Of a stretch of DNA of 64,000 nt, positions 34,740 through 47,372 are shown one piece after another. The stretch is from Acanthochromis polyacanthus (Eukaryota; Chordata; Actinopteri; Pomacentridae), in contig NC_067130.1 in assembly GCF_021347895.1 (NCBI RefSeq), forward strand, positions 27,487,817-27,551,816. The letters are read 5' to 3'. A program made the position numbers and the translations under genes. Position 1 is the first letter of the stretch; every line of letters starts with the position of its first letter. A model generated the notes under the pieces. The model was not told where the DNA came from. It searched no databases and saw only the letters and a list, made by a program, of their open reading frames with translations.

Positions 34740-35060
34740 ATAAATCGGGGATCAACCAATATGGGTTTTCCATATCGATTGATCCAATACACCAATATAC
34801 ATGATAGATAATGTTTTAACAGCATGTGATAGCAGAGAACCTGTCATTCCTAACTAGACGTCTTCAGTAATAAGGGTGATTATACCTGAACATGTAAAAT
34901 TAAAATAGGAGAGATGACATTATCTCTCTGTTTATGTGGGATCCACTAAGATTAATCAGTTTGTCTCCTGCTGTTCTTCTCTAATTTCTTAATATTCTAT
35001 CACTTTAATCGTCTCCTAAGGTCCAGATCTTAAAGCATTATAAATTATTGTTTTCCAAAG
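34740..35060. repeat. Dispersed repeat, copy inverse to 51650-51960
   Basis: The blocks CCAATATACATGATAGATAA, TTTTAACAGCATGTGATAGCA and CCTGTCATTCCTAAC match the inverse of 51880-51945 (GTTAGGAATGACAG, TTAACTTGCTGTTATTATG, ACTGTATATTGG). The family is unknown and the match is moderate. Confidence 0.45.
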
Positions 35061-35079
35061 CCTGTTTCAGGCTAATCTG

Positions 35080-35690
35080 TGGCTGCCTTCTAACTTAGCT
35101 GTTAACTGTTAGCATGGCCTTAGCTGCTGTGAGAGAAGCTAATTTCCTGGTATGTGGCTTGTGTTTTTTGTTTAAGTTTATAGAGACACTTCTGGGACTT
35201 CAGACAGAGAAAGGAGGCTGAATCAGATCTCAAGTAGTGTACTTAATTTATCAATAATCAGTCCAAAAAAAAAATACTGATACCAAAAATCCAAAAAATG
35301 CCACGATAACCAGCCAGGATGGTAATTGGTTTATCTGTTTATTGCAGAGGATGTAATTCCTTAAAGCAATGGGCAAACACAGTAGTTTCATGAAATCTTC
35401 AGACAATGTCACATAAAATATGTATATATAATCTGTGGCCGCCTTCTAACTTAGCTGCTAGTCTTTAGCGTAGCTTTAGCCACCATGAGAGAAGCTAATT
35501 TCCTGGATGTGCCTTGTGTTTTTTTGTTTAGTTGATGCTGCTTAAGAGATATTTCTGAGACCACAGACAGAGTGAGGAGGCTGCTCCTGAAGTAGTGCAT
35601 TTAATATGTCAAAAATCAGTTAAAAAATACCGATACCATTAGAAAAAAGCCAATATTCGGGCAGGCTGATAATCGGTCTATCCCTATCAT
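35080..35690 (+). repeat. Two tandem copies of a roughly 350-bp segment
   Basis: 35080-35330 and 35432-35690 share CTGTGGCYGCCTTCTAACTT, AGAGAAGCTAATTTCCTGG, TGTGTTTTTTGTTTA and a closing run of CAGTCCAAAAAATACTGATACCA-like text. The copies differ at many points, so the duplication is old. Confidence 0.75.
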
Positions 35691-38209
35691 AAAACCCTCT
35701 AAACAGCTAAATGGAAGCTGTAGCAGCACTGGGATGTCTGTGTTATGATGGTAATCATTAACTCTGATTCAGGGCCTGACAGTCAAAGGGAACCAGGAAG
35801 TTGGAGTTAGGCATGTTGGCAGCGATAACACTCCCTATTTACTTTTCCAAGCCGCCAAAGGGGACTAAATCCACATGGGGTACCAGGGAGGTGGGGGTTA
35901 AAGTAGAGCAAAATACACGTATACACTCTGGGGATTAGTTCGCTTCAGAATCCTACCCTTTGACCCCTGGCAGTTTTTTTCCCCCTCTCTCTCTGTCATG
36001 TTTATTGGCTCAGTATGATGTAGGTCAGTGTAGCACCTCTGAGGAAAGGTTGTGCCGAGGCAGGGGTGGTTGTGGGAACGTGATCAGATAGGAGGGGAAG
36101 CGAGAGGGGCGGAGGGGAAATAAGAGCACGACGATCTAACGAAACAAACCGCTGCTATTTGAAAAATGCATGACTGCGATGAGACTGCGCTTTGGATGCG
36201 AGATAAATTGAGTGTGAGGCCGGATGAGCAGCACTACACAGAAGCGGAAACACAGACAGGGGAAATTAAGACTTTGGCTTTCTCTCAACACACCTAATCT
36301 ATGTCTGTCTGTTTGTGCCCACCACGTCTGGAAGTGTAAAACAAGCGTGCACATGCATGAGAAACAAGCTTTAGCGAGTCGTCAGCGTGACAAAAAAATA
36401 AAGTGTAAGAACATGAGACAAGTATAAACTTTGGTGTAAATAAAACAACAGGATTTCCATGTCGTCTTTCAGGGAAACTCACGCCTGGCAAACAAAGAAA
36501 ACTTAGCACAACTGTGAAACATTGACTCATTATCAAATGTTGAGGGGTTTTTTGTATAATTACCGATCATAAAAGCTGAGCCAGTTTTATAGATTTTTAC
36601 TACTGCAGCAGTAGTCATGGGAATATTGCTCATTTTCATTGTATTTGAATATTCCTTTAAATATCACTGCGCTCTTTTGCAGATACACAAATTACTTTTG
36701 ATGACAAGGTGGCCCTTTTCCTTTTTCAGAATAGAATGGAATATAACAGCCACTTCATTGTCATCCATAACACACAGTAGTTGATAGATATTTGAATGAA
36801 ATTTCTGTGCATTTGCTCACCGTCGGACTGGTAAAAAATAACTAAAAAAAACAAACAAACTATGTATAAAATATCACACTACATACAATGTAAAAAGGTA
36901 ATTTAAGTTAAAAAACACAATATAGCAGTGCTTTAAAACAGTGTAGCAACAGTTTGAAAAGGGCAGTGACTGCCTCGTGCAAAAGACATTCAACATTTAA
37001 CCTTTATTAACATTTAAAAAGAAATTATTTTGCTGTGGAGCACCTTGGCTGACCTAAATTAAGCCCTGACGTCACCTCTATTCAACACTACCGGCCACAC
37101 CTTAGCAGCTATCACCAGTGTAAGGCTGCTGTGGCTGAAGAGGAGCAAATAAAGCGGTTGCAGCATATTAAAATTCCTCTCTGGTTGTTTATTACACCAC
37201 TCAAAACTCATCTTTGTGTGTCAATGTCACATATTTAACCACTTTTTTTCCTATAAAACTGTCATTTACTGCCACGAAATGGAAGTCTACACTGTTGCTG
37301 CCTTTAGAAAGTGCAGATCTATATTCGATATATAATCCAAGTTGAGCACACCAGATCTGTTTTCTTTGTGGTATAATGACCTTTTTTTGTTATGTCCCTA
37401 ACTAAGCCATAATTTTCTTTTCCTAACCAATAACACCACTTTAGGGGCTGCATACAGCCCAATTTGATCTCAAGAGACTAGTGAAATCATAGCAAAATAA
37501 CCTACACATAATAACAACTCCAATACTTCCCCTTTGTTTTTGTAAATGTTTGTTTTTGTCTAAACATGAACAACCTGAAACTTCTCAAGAGAAATAAGTG
37601 AAATTTCAACAATATTATACATCAGTTAATCATTTACACATTACAACTTACATAGTCATCAACAGAGGCACAAAGCATTCAGGTGCAGGTATCTGGAACT
37701 GAACAATAAAGTATTTTCTTGATGGTTTAAACAATTTGTCAAGAGCTAGAAATTATTTTCAATTTACATCCATTTCCACATCTGTGTAGTAATCCTGACA
37801 CCACATCAAGGAGGAAGGTTATGTCATCCCCCTGTCACATATTGTTAGAAACTTTATACATGAAAAACTGTGGCAACACCAGGGTTCCACCAAACCAAGC
37901 TCTGTCATACTGAAGCTGCTGACTCACATTATATTGCACAATGGTCAATGTCTTCAAACATTTTCACAGTAAGTATTCGATGGATTAGAGGTGGAGCACA
38001 AGCAATGTCCAATCACGACCCAGTTTAAAAAGCAGTACAAAAATATGATTTCACGAGGTACAGGGGGGAGGAGGGGCTTTGACACGGGTATATCACTGAT
38101 TAGGAGGAGGCAGAGCTTTGGTGGAGTTACGCGATGATTGGCGTGCATCCATCTGTTAGCAACATTACTCAAAACGCACTAGGAACGGAACTCCGGCTTA
38201 AGTCGAGGA

Positions 38210-38480
38210 CCCCCTGTAACGGATTTAGATGAAATTTCCAGGGAAGATCAGAAATGGCACAAGGACCAAGTGATTCGATTTTGGCAGTGATGCAGCTCGG
38301 ATCTATGGAATTGTTAAAGATTTCTGTATCATTGCGAGATAGCGGTACAGCGTCACAGTAACTATGACAACATGACTACAAGTGAACACTACGTCACCTG
38401 TCTGCTGATGATCAAATGATTGTGATCCTATTACAAATCGACCACTGCGGACTAACGGGGACTTATCCATTGACAAGGAT
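38210..38480 (+). repeat. Dispersed repeat, inverse of a copy at 50085-50250
   Basis: The blocks GATGAAATTTCCAGGGAAGATC, TTTCTGTATCATTGCGAGATAG and TGACAACATGACTACAAGTG lead to CGACCACTGCGGACTAACGG, and recur in inverse order and strand at 50085-50250 (TCTCGCAATGATACGGAAAT and so on). The type is a widespread teleost repeat of unknown class. Confidence 0.55.
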
Positions 38481-38629
38481 TAAATTGTGGGAGTGTTTCC
38501 GAGTCCCATCAATTCCCGTCACCCGTTACATATTTAGGTCGCACGATTCGGTGTCCGTACATAACGTACACATGTATAACACACACCTGTCCTCAGCACA
38601 AGGTCATTATGTACACTGACAGTCATTAA

Positions 38630-39230
38630 AAACTTTGAGACCATATTTTTCAACATAATTTTTATTTTGAAGCCCGAAACTGGATTTTCTTCATATGAAT
38701 CATTTGTTTAGCATGTTGGCATACAGAAACAAAAATCTAAAGTTTCAAGAATGATTTCAAAATAAAGAATTTCACAAAAGAAAACGGCACCTGCCAAACA
38801 CAAAGTCACAACAGTCAATACCGAGTATGGCCTCCATTTGCTTGGATGCAGGCAGCAATCCGTCGGCGCATGCTTTGGACCAGGCTTCTGATTGTGGGTT
38901 GGGAACAGCCCATATGCCTGGCTACATCACTGTAGCTCAAACCGGCCTCCACCATACCCAGTGCCCGGAGATGTTGTTCATGTGATAGACGCGGCATGAT
39001 GCTGTTCACTGGACTAACAATGGTGGCCTTTTTTGGGCCTTTATATAGGCCTTCAAAACCCACTCTCAAATTGTGCAGATACTCACTGAGTATTGCTTGG
39101 TGTGTATTTGGTTCACTTTTGCAAAGTGACCAACCCATGTGCAATGAATCATGACAAAATGACAACTCATCATTATCTCAACTACCAGGGCACTAGATCA
39201 TCAGTAAATCCACAATGAATAATTACAACC
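38630..39230 (-). mobile_element. Internally deleted Tc1-like element with a small fused ORF
   Basis: The approximate span is the block starting TTAAAAACTTTGAGACCAT and ending near 39230; exact ends could not be matched. It contains the small fused transposase ORF described separately. A wholly intergenic non-coding copy of this type can be moved only by transposase supplied elsewhere. Confidence 0.6.
38815..38997 (-). CDS. 60-residue transposase deletion fusion (HTH plus C-terminal tail)
   Basis: The ORF reads MPRLSHEQHLRALGMVEAGL, then SYSDVARHMGCSQPTIRSL, the N-terminal helix-turn-helix of a Tc1-like transposase. It passes directly into VQSMRRRIAACIQANGGHTRY, which is the usual transposase C-terminus (the MxRRxxAC and GGHTxY motifs). 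About 200-250 catalytic residues are missing, with the frame kept. It could in principle still make a DNA-binding peptide, but it most likely marks a non-autonomous element. A longer upstream extension in frame to 39165 is unlikely to be real. Confidence 0.65.
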   Translation of the reverse strand: MPRLSHEQHLRALGMVEAGLSYSDVARHMGCSQPTIRSLVQSMRRRIAACIQANGGHTRY

Positions 39231-39941
39231 CCCCTACAAGTAGAATTCTGCGTACATTTCTACCTCAAAGTTTCTATTGACTGTCAGTATATGTAGGTAC
39301 TTCCCTATTAAATGGCCACATTCTGTAGTACCGTGATTTCTGATCATCAATAAGTAATAAACACATGCTGCATTTCTAAAACAAAATGCTGCATTTCTGA
39401 CAATGCCATATGGGGGCATGAACAGCCTTGGCAGAGTACTGTGTTCTCTGAGTGCTTTTCTAGTTCCTTCATTCATTCATTTTGCAAACTATTCCTGCTC
39501 TAGCGGGCCAGTTGTATGATTGACATCCCTGCTTTGAAGGATTCCTGCAAAAATTGTTGTGGAGCACAACCAACATTTGGCCTTTAGTCATCTTTGCAAA
39601 TCTGTTTCTCGAAATTTGCTTCAAAATATTGTCTTCTTTCTTTTTAAAGTGCTACAGCGGTGACTGAAACTGATCCTGACAGCAAACAGAAGCTCAACTC
39701 CACCCAACTATCCTCATCCCTCCTCTTCATGTTCACTGCTCTGCTAGCTGACACAGTTTAAAGAGCAGCAAAATACTGTCCTCCTATCAACGCTCACACA
39801 ATTAAAGTGTCTCCAATTGAAACCCCCTGAAGGCTTCAACCCCTCAGTGGAGTCTCAGGTGACAGAGAAACACAAAACCATTCAGCGCTGTGAAGAAACT
39901 CAACTGAAATGAAAAGTCTGATTATTAAACACGGCGGTAAC

Positions 39942-39968
39942 TATCTCTCTCTCTCTCTCTCTCTCTCA
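39942..39968 (+). repeat. (CT)n microsatellite
   Basis: A run of about 13 CT units in otherwise unremarkable intron. Confidence 0.9.
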
Positions 39969-42049
39969 AGACAAAGGAAAAAGGAGAAGCCATCTCCACT
40001 TATCCAAGCCGCTAATTAAAACCATTGTTTTATTTAAGATTAATCAAGAAAGGAAAGAACTTCAAAAGCTCATCTTCAATCAAATTAAGAACTCATACCT
40101 AATCCAATGTGTTTTATACACTGTACAGCTTCACTGCTTTACTGGTCGTTTATTTTCTTTTTGTTTCTGCATTTAAAGCATTTTAAATCACAGCCTAGAT
40201 AATCCCAGTATGAATACAGGACTGAGGTCTTTCATCAGAAGCAGGCAGGTTGCTGACAAAAGGAACACTTAGGTGGTAGGTGTGTGCTTTTTATTTTTCT
40301 CAGTTTTTATTCAGAGTGAAAGCTGCATTGGAGATATTGATTTTCTTTCTTCCAAAATGGATATGTAACATTTTGGAAATGAAGTTCTCAAACGATAAAA
40401 AAAGAAAAAGAAAGAAAGGTCTTTTGGAGGAGGAATCATCACCAAAGTGTCTTGTTTAGTTTGACAGGGGCCTGTATGAAAAATTATTTAAATTCAATAC
40501 CATTTTGTGTGACACGGACGTTTATGTCCCCGAGAATGTGATATTGGCGGGCGGCGTGCCCACATCATCTCTAAGGGATGTCGTCAGCTCTTGGCAAGCT
40601 TGCACGGAGGCATTCGGGGTTTTCGGTTGGAGAAGGAGCAGATAAGGTTTCACTCTTTGCTGCTCGTGGCTTTATTAAGCTCTACTGGTTTGAAATTTGA
40701 ATTCAGTCTCTCGCTGAGGATGAGAAATCCCCATGTAGGCTCTCATGTTTGCAAACATATTCACCATTTTAGCTGTTTTTAACGTATTAGCCCTGCATGC
40801 GGACTCTGATTGTGATGGGATTTTGCATGGGGAAGAGCGCATTTCTGCAGCCGTATTTACTTTTTATACAGTCAGCAGCTGTACGGGTGCTAAGGGACTC
40901 TCTGTCCTGCTCACAGTGCAGACGCTAATCCTTTGATCTTAACTGCTCTATTACAACAAATACATTTAAACCCTTTTAGCTCTCAACGCTCTCCGGGGAG
41001 CAATCGGAGGAAAATCTAATGTAGCTCACACTTTGCAAGGCCTACAAACATGGCCAAAGACAAAGAATATTGATGGAGGTTGGGAAAGTTTAATCAATTT
41101 AAGGGAGGGATGATGCGACGGGGGGAAAAAAAACTGGGCCTCAGCAGAGTGAATCACTTGGATAACTTTTATTAGAGTCGCAGCAGACGGTTGGAGTTCG
41201 GGTCCTGAAGCCATTCTGTTGAGACACGCGAGAACATTCGTGGCTTGAGGGGGTGAAATGCACACCACCTCGACAGCGCTGGTTTCCCATGCTGCACCTG
41301 TTACACCAGCCACTACCTGTGAGAAAGCTCAGCATGAGTCGGGACAAAGTGTCTTTTCTCGAAGCCTTTGTGCAAGTGGAGAACAGCAGCTTTCTGTTTG
41401 TCACCGGAGAGCCATGTGATTTGCATGCCCTCCCTTTTGAAGACTTTCTCAGCAGGGTGTTTTATGGTTCAGTGAAGTGCACCTTCAAGTGTAATTCACG
41501 AGCCAAAGGGTAAGCAAATTTTAGGGTTTTTACTACCAGTATATTGCCTCGCGTCTTCGGAAACTAACACCGGGCATAATGAGATGTGACATCAGTGTAC
41601 GTTGAGGGATCTTCTTCACAGTCAGCGACAAAAGGCTACTGTCATTTATGAGCCCGGGCTGGAATTAAAGTCTGCCCCGTTCCCACTCACGATAATTCAT
41701 CAGCCCTGACTTTATTGCTATGTAAATGTCTGTATCGCATTTCCTGGTCGGGCCGGGTGAGGGAGTGGCGTCCAGCTCTGATGAGAAAAGGCCTTGACTC
41801 AGCTGAAAGCAGGTTCTGATCCTTTGACAAACACACACCTTAGTGCACAGATTACTGCTCATTACTGTGTGTTAGCATAGCCAATGAATCTGTTAGCGAC
41901 TTAAAGAACAACGCTGGAAATATGTCGTACTAAACAAATTTAAGTACAACTACCAACAGCAAATTTACACTTCTGTAGAGTGTTGTCTGTTGAAGTCTTT
42001 CAAACCTTAAAACACATATTTGCATGAACCCAATGAATTACAGCCTTGT

Positions 42050-42241
42050 ACTGGGTAACATTATACCTCTGTTACAATAAACATGGGCCCTGAATTTAAT
42101 TTTAGTTCACTTTTATGTTCAGTACATCAACCTGGTGCTGTAAATGCACAATAACAAAATGTGTATCCATCCGCAACTGAAAATAGTCTCCAACAACTGC
42201 AGTATTTACTCCGCTCACTACTCCATTTAAGAAAAAGAAGA

Positions 42242-42284
<43 letters not shown>

Positions 42285-43665
42285 GCATCCAGCTGAAAAT
42301 TAAACTACATATTTTTTTTTCCATTTGTGGCTCAAGACTGAGTGATGGCCAAACAAACAGTTAGTTCTAATGTTTCATTCATTTCACTGGGTCACATCAT
42401 CTCTGTGTTATCATGAACCTCGCCCCTGTGTTTTATTCTGAGTAAATTCTACATTCAGTGCATCCTTGCGACACTGTAAATATGCAATAGCACTCTAAAT
42501 GTGTATCCATCCACAACTGAAAATAGTTCCCAACAAATTTTCCATTTCTGACTGAGTGCTTTTGGTTAAAAACTACAGTGCCCAGCTGTTTTAGGAAATT
42601 AAACTTTTTTTTAACACAATATTTTCTCCTCAGTAGTGGGTTGCAGCTGAGCGATGGGAAAAGAAAAAAAAAAAAACAGTTGGTTTAAATGCTTTGATGG
42701 GATTTCTGGAACATAGTCAAATTCTACATAACACCAATGAGTCACGGCATTTCACTGGGTCGCATTATGTCTTTGTTACAATAAACATGGGCCCTAGATT
42801 TAATTTTAGGTCACATCTACATTTAGTACACCATCCTGGTGCTGTACACACACAATAGTATTCTAAATGTGTACCCATCTGCAACTGAAAATAGTCATCA
42901 ACAAATGCACCATTTACTCCTGACAGTGACGTTGGTTACAAACTACAGTGTCCAGCTGTTGTAGCAAATTAAACTATGAATGAGGAATAGGAGCTTCATT
43001 CTGAGACATGGGCAAACAAATAAATAGGTTTAAATGCTTTGATGGGATTTGTGTACAATAAGAAAATTCGACAAAACAAACCATGAGTCAACATTGCACT
43101 GGACAACACTATAACATTGTTACCATGGACATTGGTTCTGCATTTTATTTTCAATCAAGTTTACGTTCAGTGCATCATCTTGGTGCTGTAAACACAATAC
43201 TGAATGCGTATCCATCCGCCACTGAAAATAGACCCCAAGAAACATCCTGTTTACTCCTTAGTTCTGTTTTTTTTTAAGCTACAGTGTTCAGCTGTTTCAG
43301 GAAATTAAACTGTATGTACAGAAAAATACATCATCACTCGCAAGTGTGGTTGAGCAATGGCCAAGCAAACAGTTGCTTTTACTGTTAAAATGGGATTTCT
43401 AGACAATAAGAAAATTCTACAATAACGCCAATGAGTCAAAGCATTGCACTGGGTAACATATCTTTATTACCATGGACCTTGCCCTTGTGTTTTATTATGA
43501 GTCATTTCCACATTCAGTACATCAATCTGGTGCTCTAGTTTTTAAAAACTCCAGTGCTCAGCTGTTCAAGGGAGAAAAAATTAAGTGTTTCTTTGAAACA
43601 AAATAGTTGGTTGTAATGTTTTTGTTGGATCTGTGGACAATAAGAAAAGCCTACAGTAACACCAG
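42050..43665 (+). repeat. Tandem array of a roughly 350-bp unit, 4 to 5 copies
   Basis: The anchor GTGTATCCATCC recurs at 42160, 42507, 42866 (variant) and 43208, with spacings of about 347, 359 and 342. Other recurring blocks are CAACTGAAAATAGT, CCAGCTGTT..AGGAAATTAAAC and AAACAGTTGGTT. The last copy (43440-43665) is incomplete. Copy 1 alone carries a (CA)n of about 19 units at 42246-42283. Confidence 0.85.
42246..42283 (+). repeat. (CA)n microsatellite
   Basis: About 19 CA units inside the first unit of the 350-bp array. The cysteine/valine-rich minus-strand frames over it are artefacts. A second, shorter CA run lies at 45113-45134. Confidence 0.95.
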
Positions 43666-45189
43666 CCTTATCATTTAAGAATCAGAAATGACCTCCATCG
43701 AACAGCAGCTTGTGCCAGTGCAATTGTAAGGGCAGCAACTGTTAAACATTCCCATTTATGATTAATCCATCAATTTCCTCAGCTGCCCTAAGGTCAAGCA
43801 AGAAAACTGAACTGCAGAACTTTTGCCGGCATGAGCTAAAAGTCCTTAAATAGCTCTTTACAATCCCATGGCAACTGGACAAACTATCAACATCACTTTA
43901 CGGTCCTCTCACAAGTATATCAATTGATTTTCTGATTAACTTAACAGTTTTACAATGTGCAGAGTAGCAATCTGACTTTTACAACAAGTCATTCTTTTTG
44001 AAAATGGCAGAAAAACAAAAGTAGTCGATCAGTTAGTGATATTTCGCGTGCGTTTCTACATCCACATCCACTTTCTCCCTTTAATTCCCTCTCCTACTGC
44101 CTTAAAGTTGGTGAAATATTTCAAACTTCATCAAATCAAGCCATTCTTAAATGTTCTCTTCACCATTTCATACATTTCCACCAAAAATTCAGACATATCT
44201 TGTGTCTCTGGAAACTCCACCAGAATTTAAAAGCAATTTGTGTGGGTTTGAACAGTGTTTAGCTGCACAGCATGAGTTTGTAATAACTGATGCAACAGTG
44301 AGTAAGAAGGGGGTTTGAAGTGTATTGAAGAGTATTGCCTTAGCAGTAATTATAAAATGAAATGTAGATTGCTGCTATCTACCCCCTATCGGTATTCTCT
44401 TTGCTGAAAATAAATGACAAGCTTAACTTCTTAGTGCTAGTTAGTCGTCTGCTATGTGCTCCCACCTGAGTGTTAAACTGTCCAAATTAATTTCACTCTT
44501 TGAAGCCGGTATCGTCACGCCTCGTCTGGCAGTTTGTTCCTCAAAACTAAACTTTTAGTCAAACAACTACTTCGGTGCTGGAGCAGAAATCCAAATCCGA
44601 TGCAACTCAAGAGAAAGGTCCAGAGGTTGAATTTCTCTTTACCATTGAAAAAGTAAACGTCTCTGACAATCAGAAGACCTGAGCCACCCAGACATGCTTT
44701 CTTTTTTTGTTCGCATTTGTTCCATTGTTTGTGACTTTAAAGGATAACAGAAGCCACACAAAGGTATTCCTGGTCCATTGAGGCTCTTTCTCCCCACAGA
44801 CTCTCTTTGTTCTCGGCGCTGTGGGCAGAAAGTGCACAATGGGTGATGATGCAATGTGAGAGTTTCAGCTCCTTTATAAGTAGCTCCCACTAAGGCTGGC
44901 TTGAAAGGCCATCAAGGTGTGGTGCTGAATATATGCTGAGACCCAGATACTGGTTATATTATTTCAGTGGGAAAAAAAAAGTGGGAGTGAAGCTTCTCAG
45001 AGTAGCCTTTATTTTAATATTTCCAACCTGTACAACCTTCATTCATAATAATCGCAATTAATTATGCTTCACTCCCTGTAGTGAGTTACTGTAGCATACT
45101 TTTATTTCCCACAAACACACACACACACACACACAATAAAATCTGCATCAAACATTTCAAAACACACCTGGAGGCGATGTTTAATTATT

Positions 45190-45415
45190 GCACGATGCAC
45201 AACAAAGTTCTAGGCACAGCAACGCTTCGGGCGAAATGCTGAAAATTAGCATTCAGGAGATCACCAAAGTCGGTAACATTCATCCTGGAAAATGTTCAAG
45301 ATTTCATGGCAGTCCATCCAATAGATCTTGAGATAAATCAGAGTGGACAAAAGCAGTGGACTGACTGATTGACACTGCCATTCATGTCCAGACAAAGAGC
45401 CCAGATTACTATGAT
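45190..45415 (+). repeat. Fish-type dispersed repeat (fragment)
   Basis: The blocks ATTAGCATTCAGGAGATCAC, TTCATGGCAGTCCATCCAAT and GTGGACTGACTGATTGACAC followed by TGCCATTC resemble the same teleost repeat as 56220-56450 (CATGGCTTTCCATCTGATAT, GGACCGACTGACAATG). No coding content. Confidence 0.5.
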
Positions 45416-45479
45416 TACACCCCACTTTTCCAGCAGTTTCTAGGAGTGCTAAAGTGGCTCCTGCTTAAAAAGTATCCTT

Positions 45480-47040
45480 TATTATACTTTGAATGTAAAG
45501 TAGGCACATGTGGCACTAAAATATGTTGTTTTGGATGATGGCAAATTGGGACTGTGGGTAATGTTTGGAAGGGTTGCTGTATGACAGAGCTACTGAAGTG
45601 CAGGAAGAGAAAGTGGTCTTGATGTATTGTAAAACTCCATGAAAATGAAACTTTAATTGGAAACTATTCCAAGAATCTGCCCCAGCTGATTAAAACAATT
45701 ACTTCTAGTGTTACAAGGTTTCAGAAATTGTACGTTTGAGTATGCAAATGTGTAATTACTTCATTAAATATGCACACATTTGCATAAACATCTAAAAAGC
45801 GCAGCGTTATAAACAAACACATAAATGTGTATTTTGCATGTTTTCTTTCCGCTAATCTAAAAGTTATGGAAGCAATATCTCAAAATTGGCCCATGCAGGA
45901 AAAAACACTGTAGCTTCAGCTTTTAGTTTCTAGCTATAATGCTGTTGGATTCCAACCGTAGCACAAATACATGGAATTCATAAAGTCGGTGAAGTAATGC
46001 TGTAATATGCAATTAAGGAAGCGTGTCATGTTTGGAAGGTTTGGTGTATGAGTGAGCTACTGAAAGGCAGGTTTCGGGTTCAGACTATGAGAAAGTTGCC
46101 TTTATGTATTGCAAAATTCTATGAAAAGTTCATTTTTATTGGTAACTATTATTTCTGAAACTCATCATGAAAACATCCCGGGCTGATTAAGACAGCATTT
46201 TTTTCCCCCTAAATTGCATGTTTTAGTATGCAAACAACTTATTACCTTATTAAACATTCACTACTTTCCATAAATGTCCAATAAAGATAGTTTTGTGAAG
46301 ACAGAAATGTGTATTTTGTATGTTTTCTTTCCACTAATCTAAAAGTTATGGAACCAATACTTCAAAATTGACCCATGCAGGAGAAACAATGTTTTCTACT
46401 GTAGAGTCAGCTTTACCATTTAGCTAAAATGCTAATGGAATCCAACTGTAGCACAAATACATGGAAGTCATGAAGTCAGTGAAGTAATGCAACCATATAC
46501 AGTTAGAGGGAAATGTGTCACGCTTTGGAAGGCTTCATGTATGAGAGAGCTACTGAAGTGCAGTTTTCTGGTTCAGACTATGAGAAATCAGCCTCTGTGT
46601 TTTGTAAAATTCCATGAAAATTACATTTTTATTGGAAACTATTATTTCTGGATACAGGAATCATTGGGAACCGTCTACAGTTGATTAAGACAATATTGTT
46701 TTTCAGAAATTTAAAGTTTGAATATTCAGATTAGTTATTCCTTCATTAAATTTGCACCAACTTGCATAAATGTCCAGAAAAATATAGACAAAATACACAA
46801 AATAAATACATAAATGTGTATTTTGTGTGCTTTTGTTTTTCATTTTTACTAATCTAGAAGTTATGGAAGCAAACAATGCCCAATATCTCAAAAATGACCA
46901 ATGCAGGAAAAACCATGTTTTCAGTGTGGTTACAGGTTTAGCTTTTAGCTAAAATGCTACTCTATGTCAACTGTAGCACAAACATTGTAAAATCAGGGAA
47001 GTAATGCAGTAATATAAAATAAGGAACATGTGTAATGCTA
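45480..47040. repeat. Tandem array of a roughly 480-bp unit, three copies, ending next to coding exon 2
   Basis: The anchor GTATGAGAGAGCTACTGAAG recurs at 45579, 46046 and 46540 (spacings 467 and 494), along with CATGAAAATNAANTTTTTATTGG, AATCTAAAAGTTATGGAA and CAATATCTCAAAATTG blocks. The last copy ends within about 25 bases of the exon 2 donor. A fourth copy lies at 48760-49160, beyond exons 2 and 1. Confidence 0.85.
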
Positions 47041-47064
47041 AAATTCACAATGATATGTGCTCAC

Positions 47065-47265
47065 CTTCATATTGTGGATGAATTCGAGGCGCGTAGGATC
47101 CAAATTTAATCAGAACAGGTATGTCAAGTCCTTGTCGAACCCATTCCACCACATGCAGGGATGCAGAGGATGCAGCTGCTGGACCTGATGGAGGAAAACT
47201 GCACTCCAGCTCCACCAGGTCTCCGACCTTCCCACGTACGTCCGACCTCACGCCTTCGAAGGCCA
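47065..47265 (-). CDS. igsf9: igsf9-like coding exon 2: first half of Ig domain 1
   Basis: This 201-bp exon, phase 1 to phase 1, has AG at 47267-47266 and a GTGAGC donor after 47065. It encodes roughly residues 21-87: the end of the signal region and the first half of Ig1. The first Ig cysteine lies in VELECSF. The stretch HVVEWVRQGLDIPVLIKFG, followed by YAPRIHPQYEG, is the part of Ig1 most typical of IGSF9/IGSF9B, which share the VVEW, IPxxIKFG and P-x-Y-x-G motifs. The 107-bp intron separating it from coding exon 1 is the shortest in the gene, whereas a 12.8-kb intron follows it. Copies of a roughly 480-bp repeat lie on both sides of this exon pair. Confidence 0.92.
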
Positions 47266-47372
47266 CTGTCAGGCAAATCAGCACAAAATGAGAGATTAGT
47301 TTCAGTTAGATTAGACAGAATGAATGATGAATATGGACAACTGGGTGCAGAATATCCTTCTGGGATACTTAC

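Larger units (their letters stand above)
34304..47064. other. igsf9 12.8-kb intron between coding exons 3 and 2
   Basis: Listed separately are a duplicated pair near 35.1-35.7 kb, dispersed repeats, a deleted transposase element at 38.6-39.2 kb, simple repeats, and two tandem arrays. The intervals 35700-37300, 39240-42040 and 43670-45180 show only ordinary intron sequence. A plus-strand ORF at 41253-41513 was not accepted as a gene. Confidence 0.6.

Noticed and set aside
41253..41513. An 86-codon plus-strand ORF followed by GGTAAGC, looking like an exon with a donor.
   Set aside because: No recognisable family, no convincing acceptor or partner exon, and the minus strand is equally open here. 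It lies in a large intron of a gene on the other strand.
42102..42324. Minus-strand ORFs with Cys-Val repeats.
   Set aside because: Translation of a (CA)n microsatellite.
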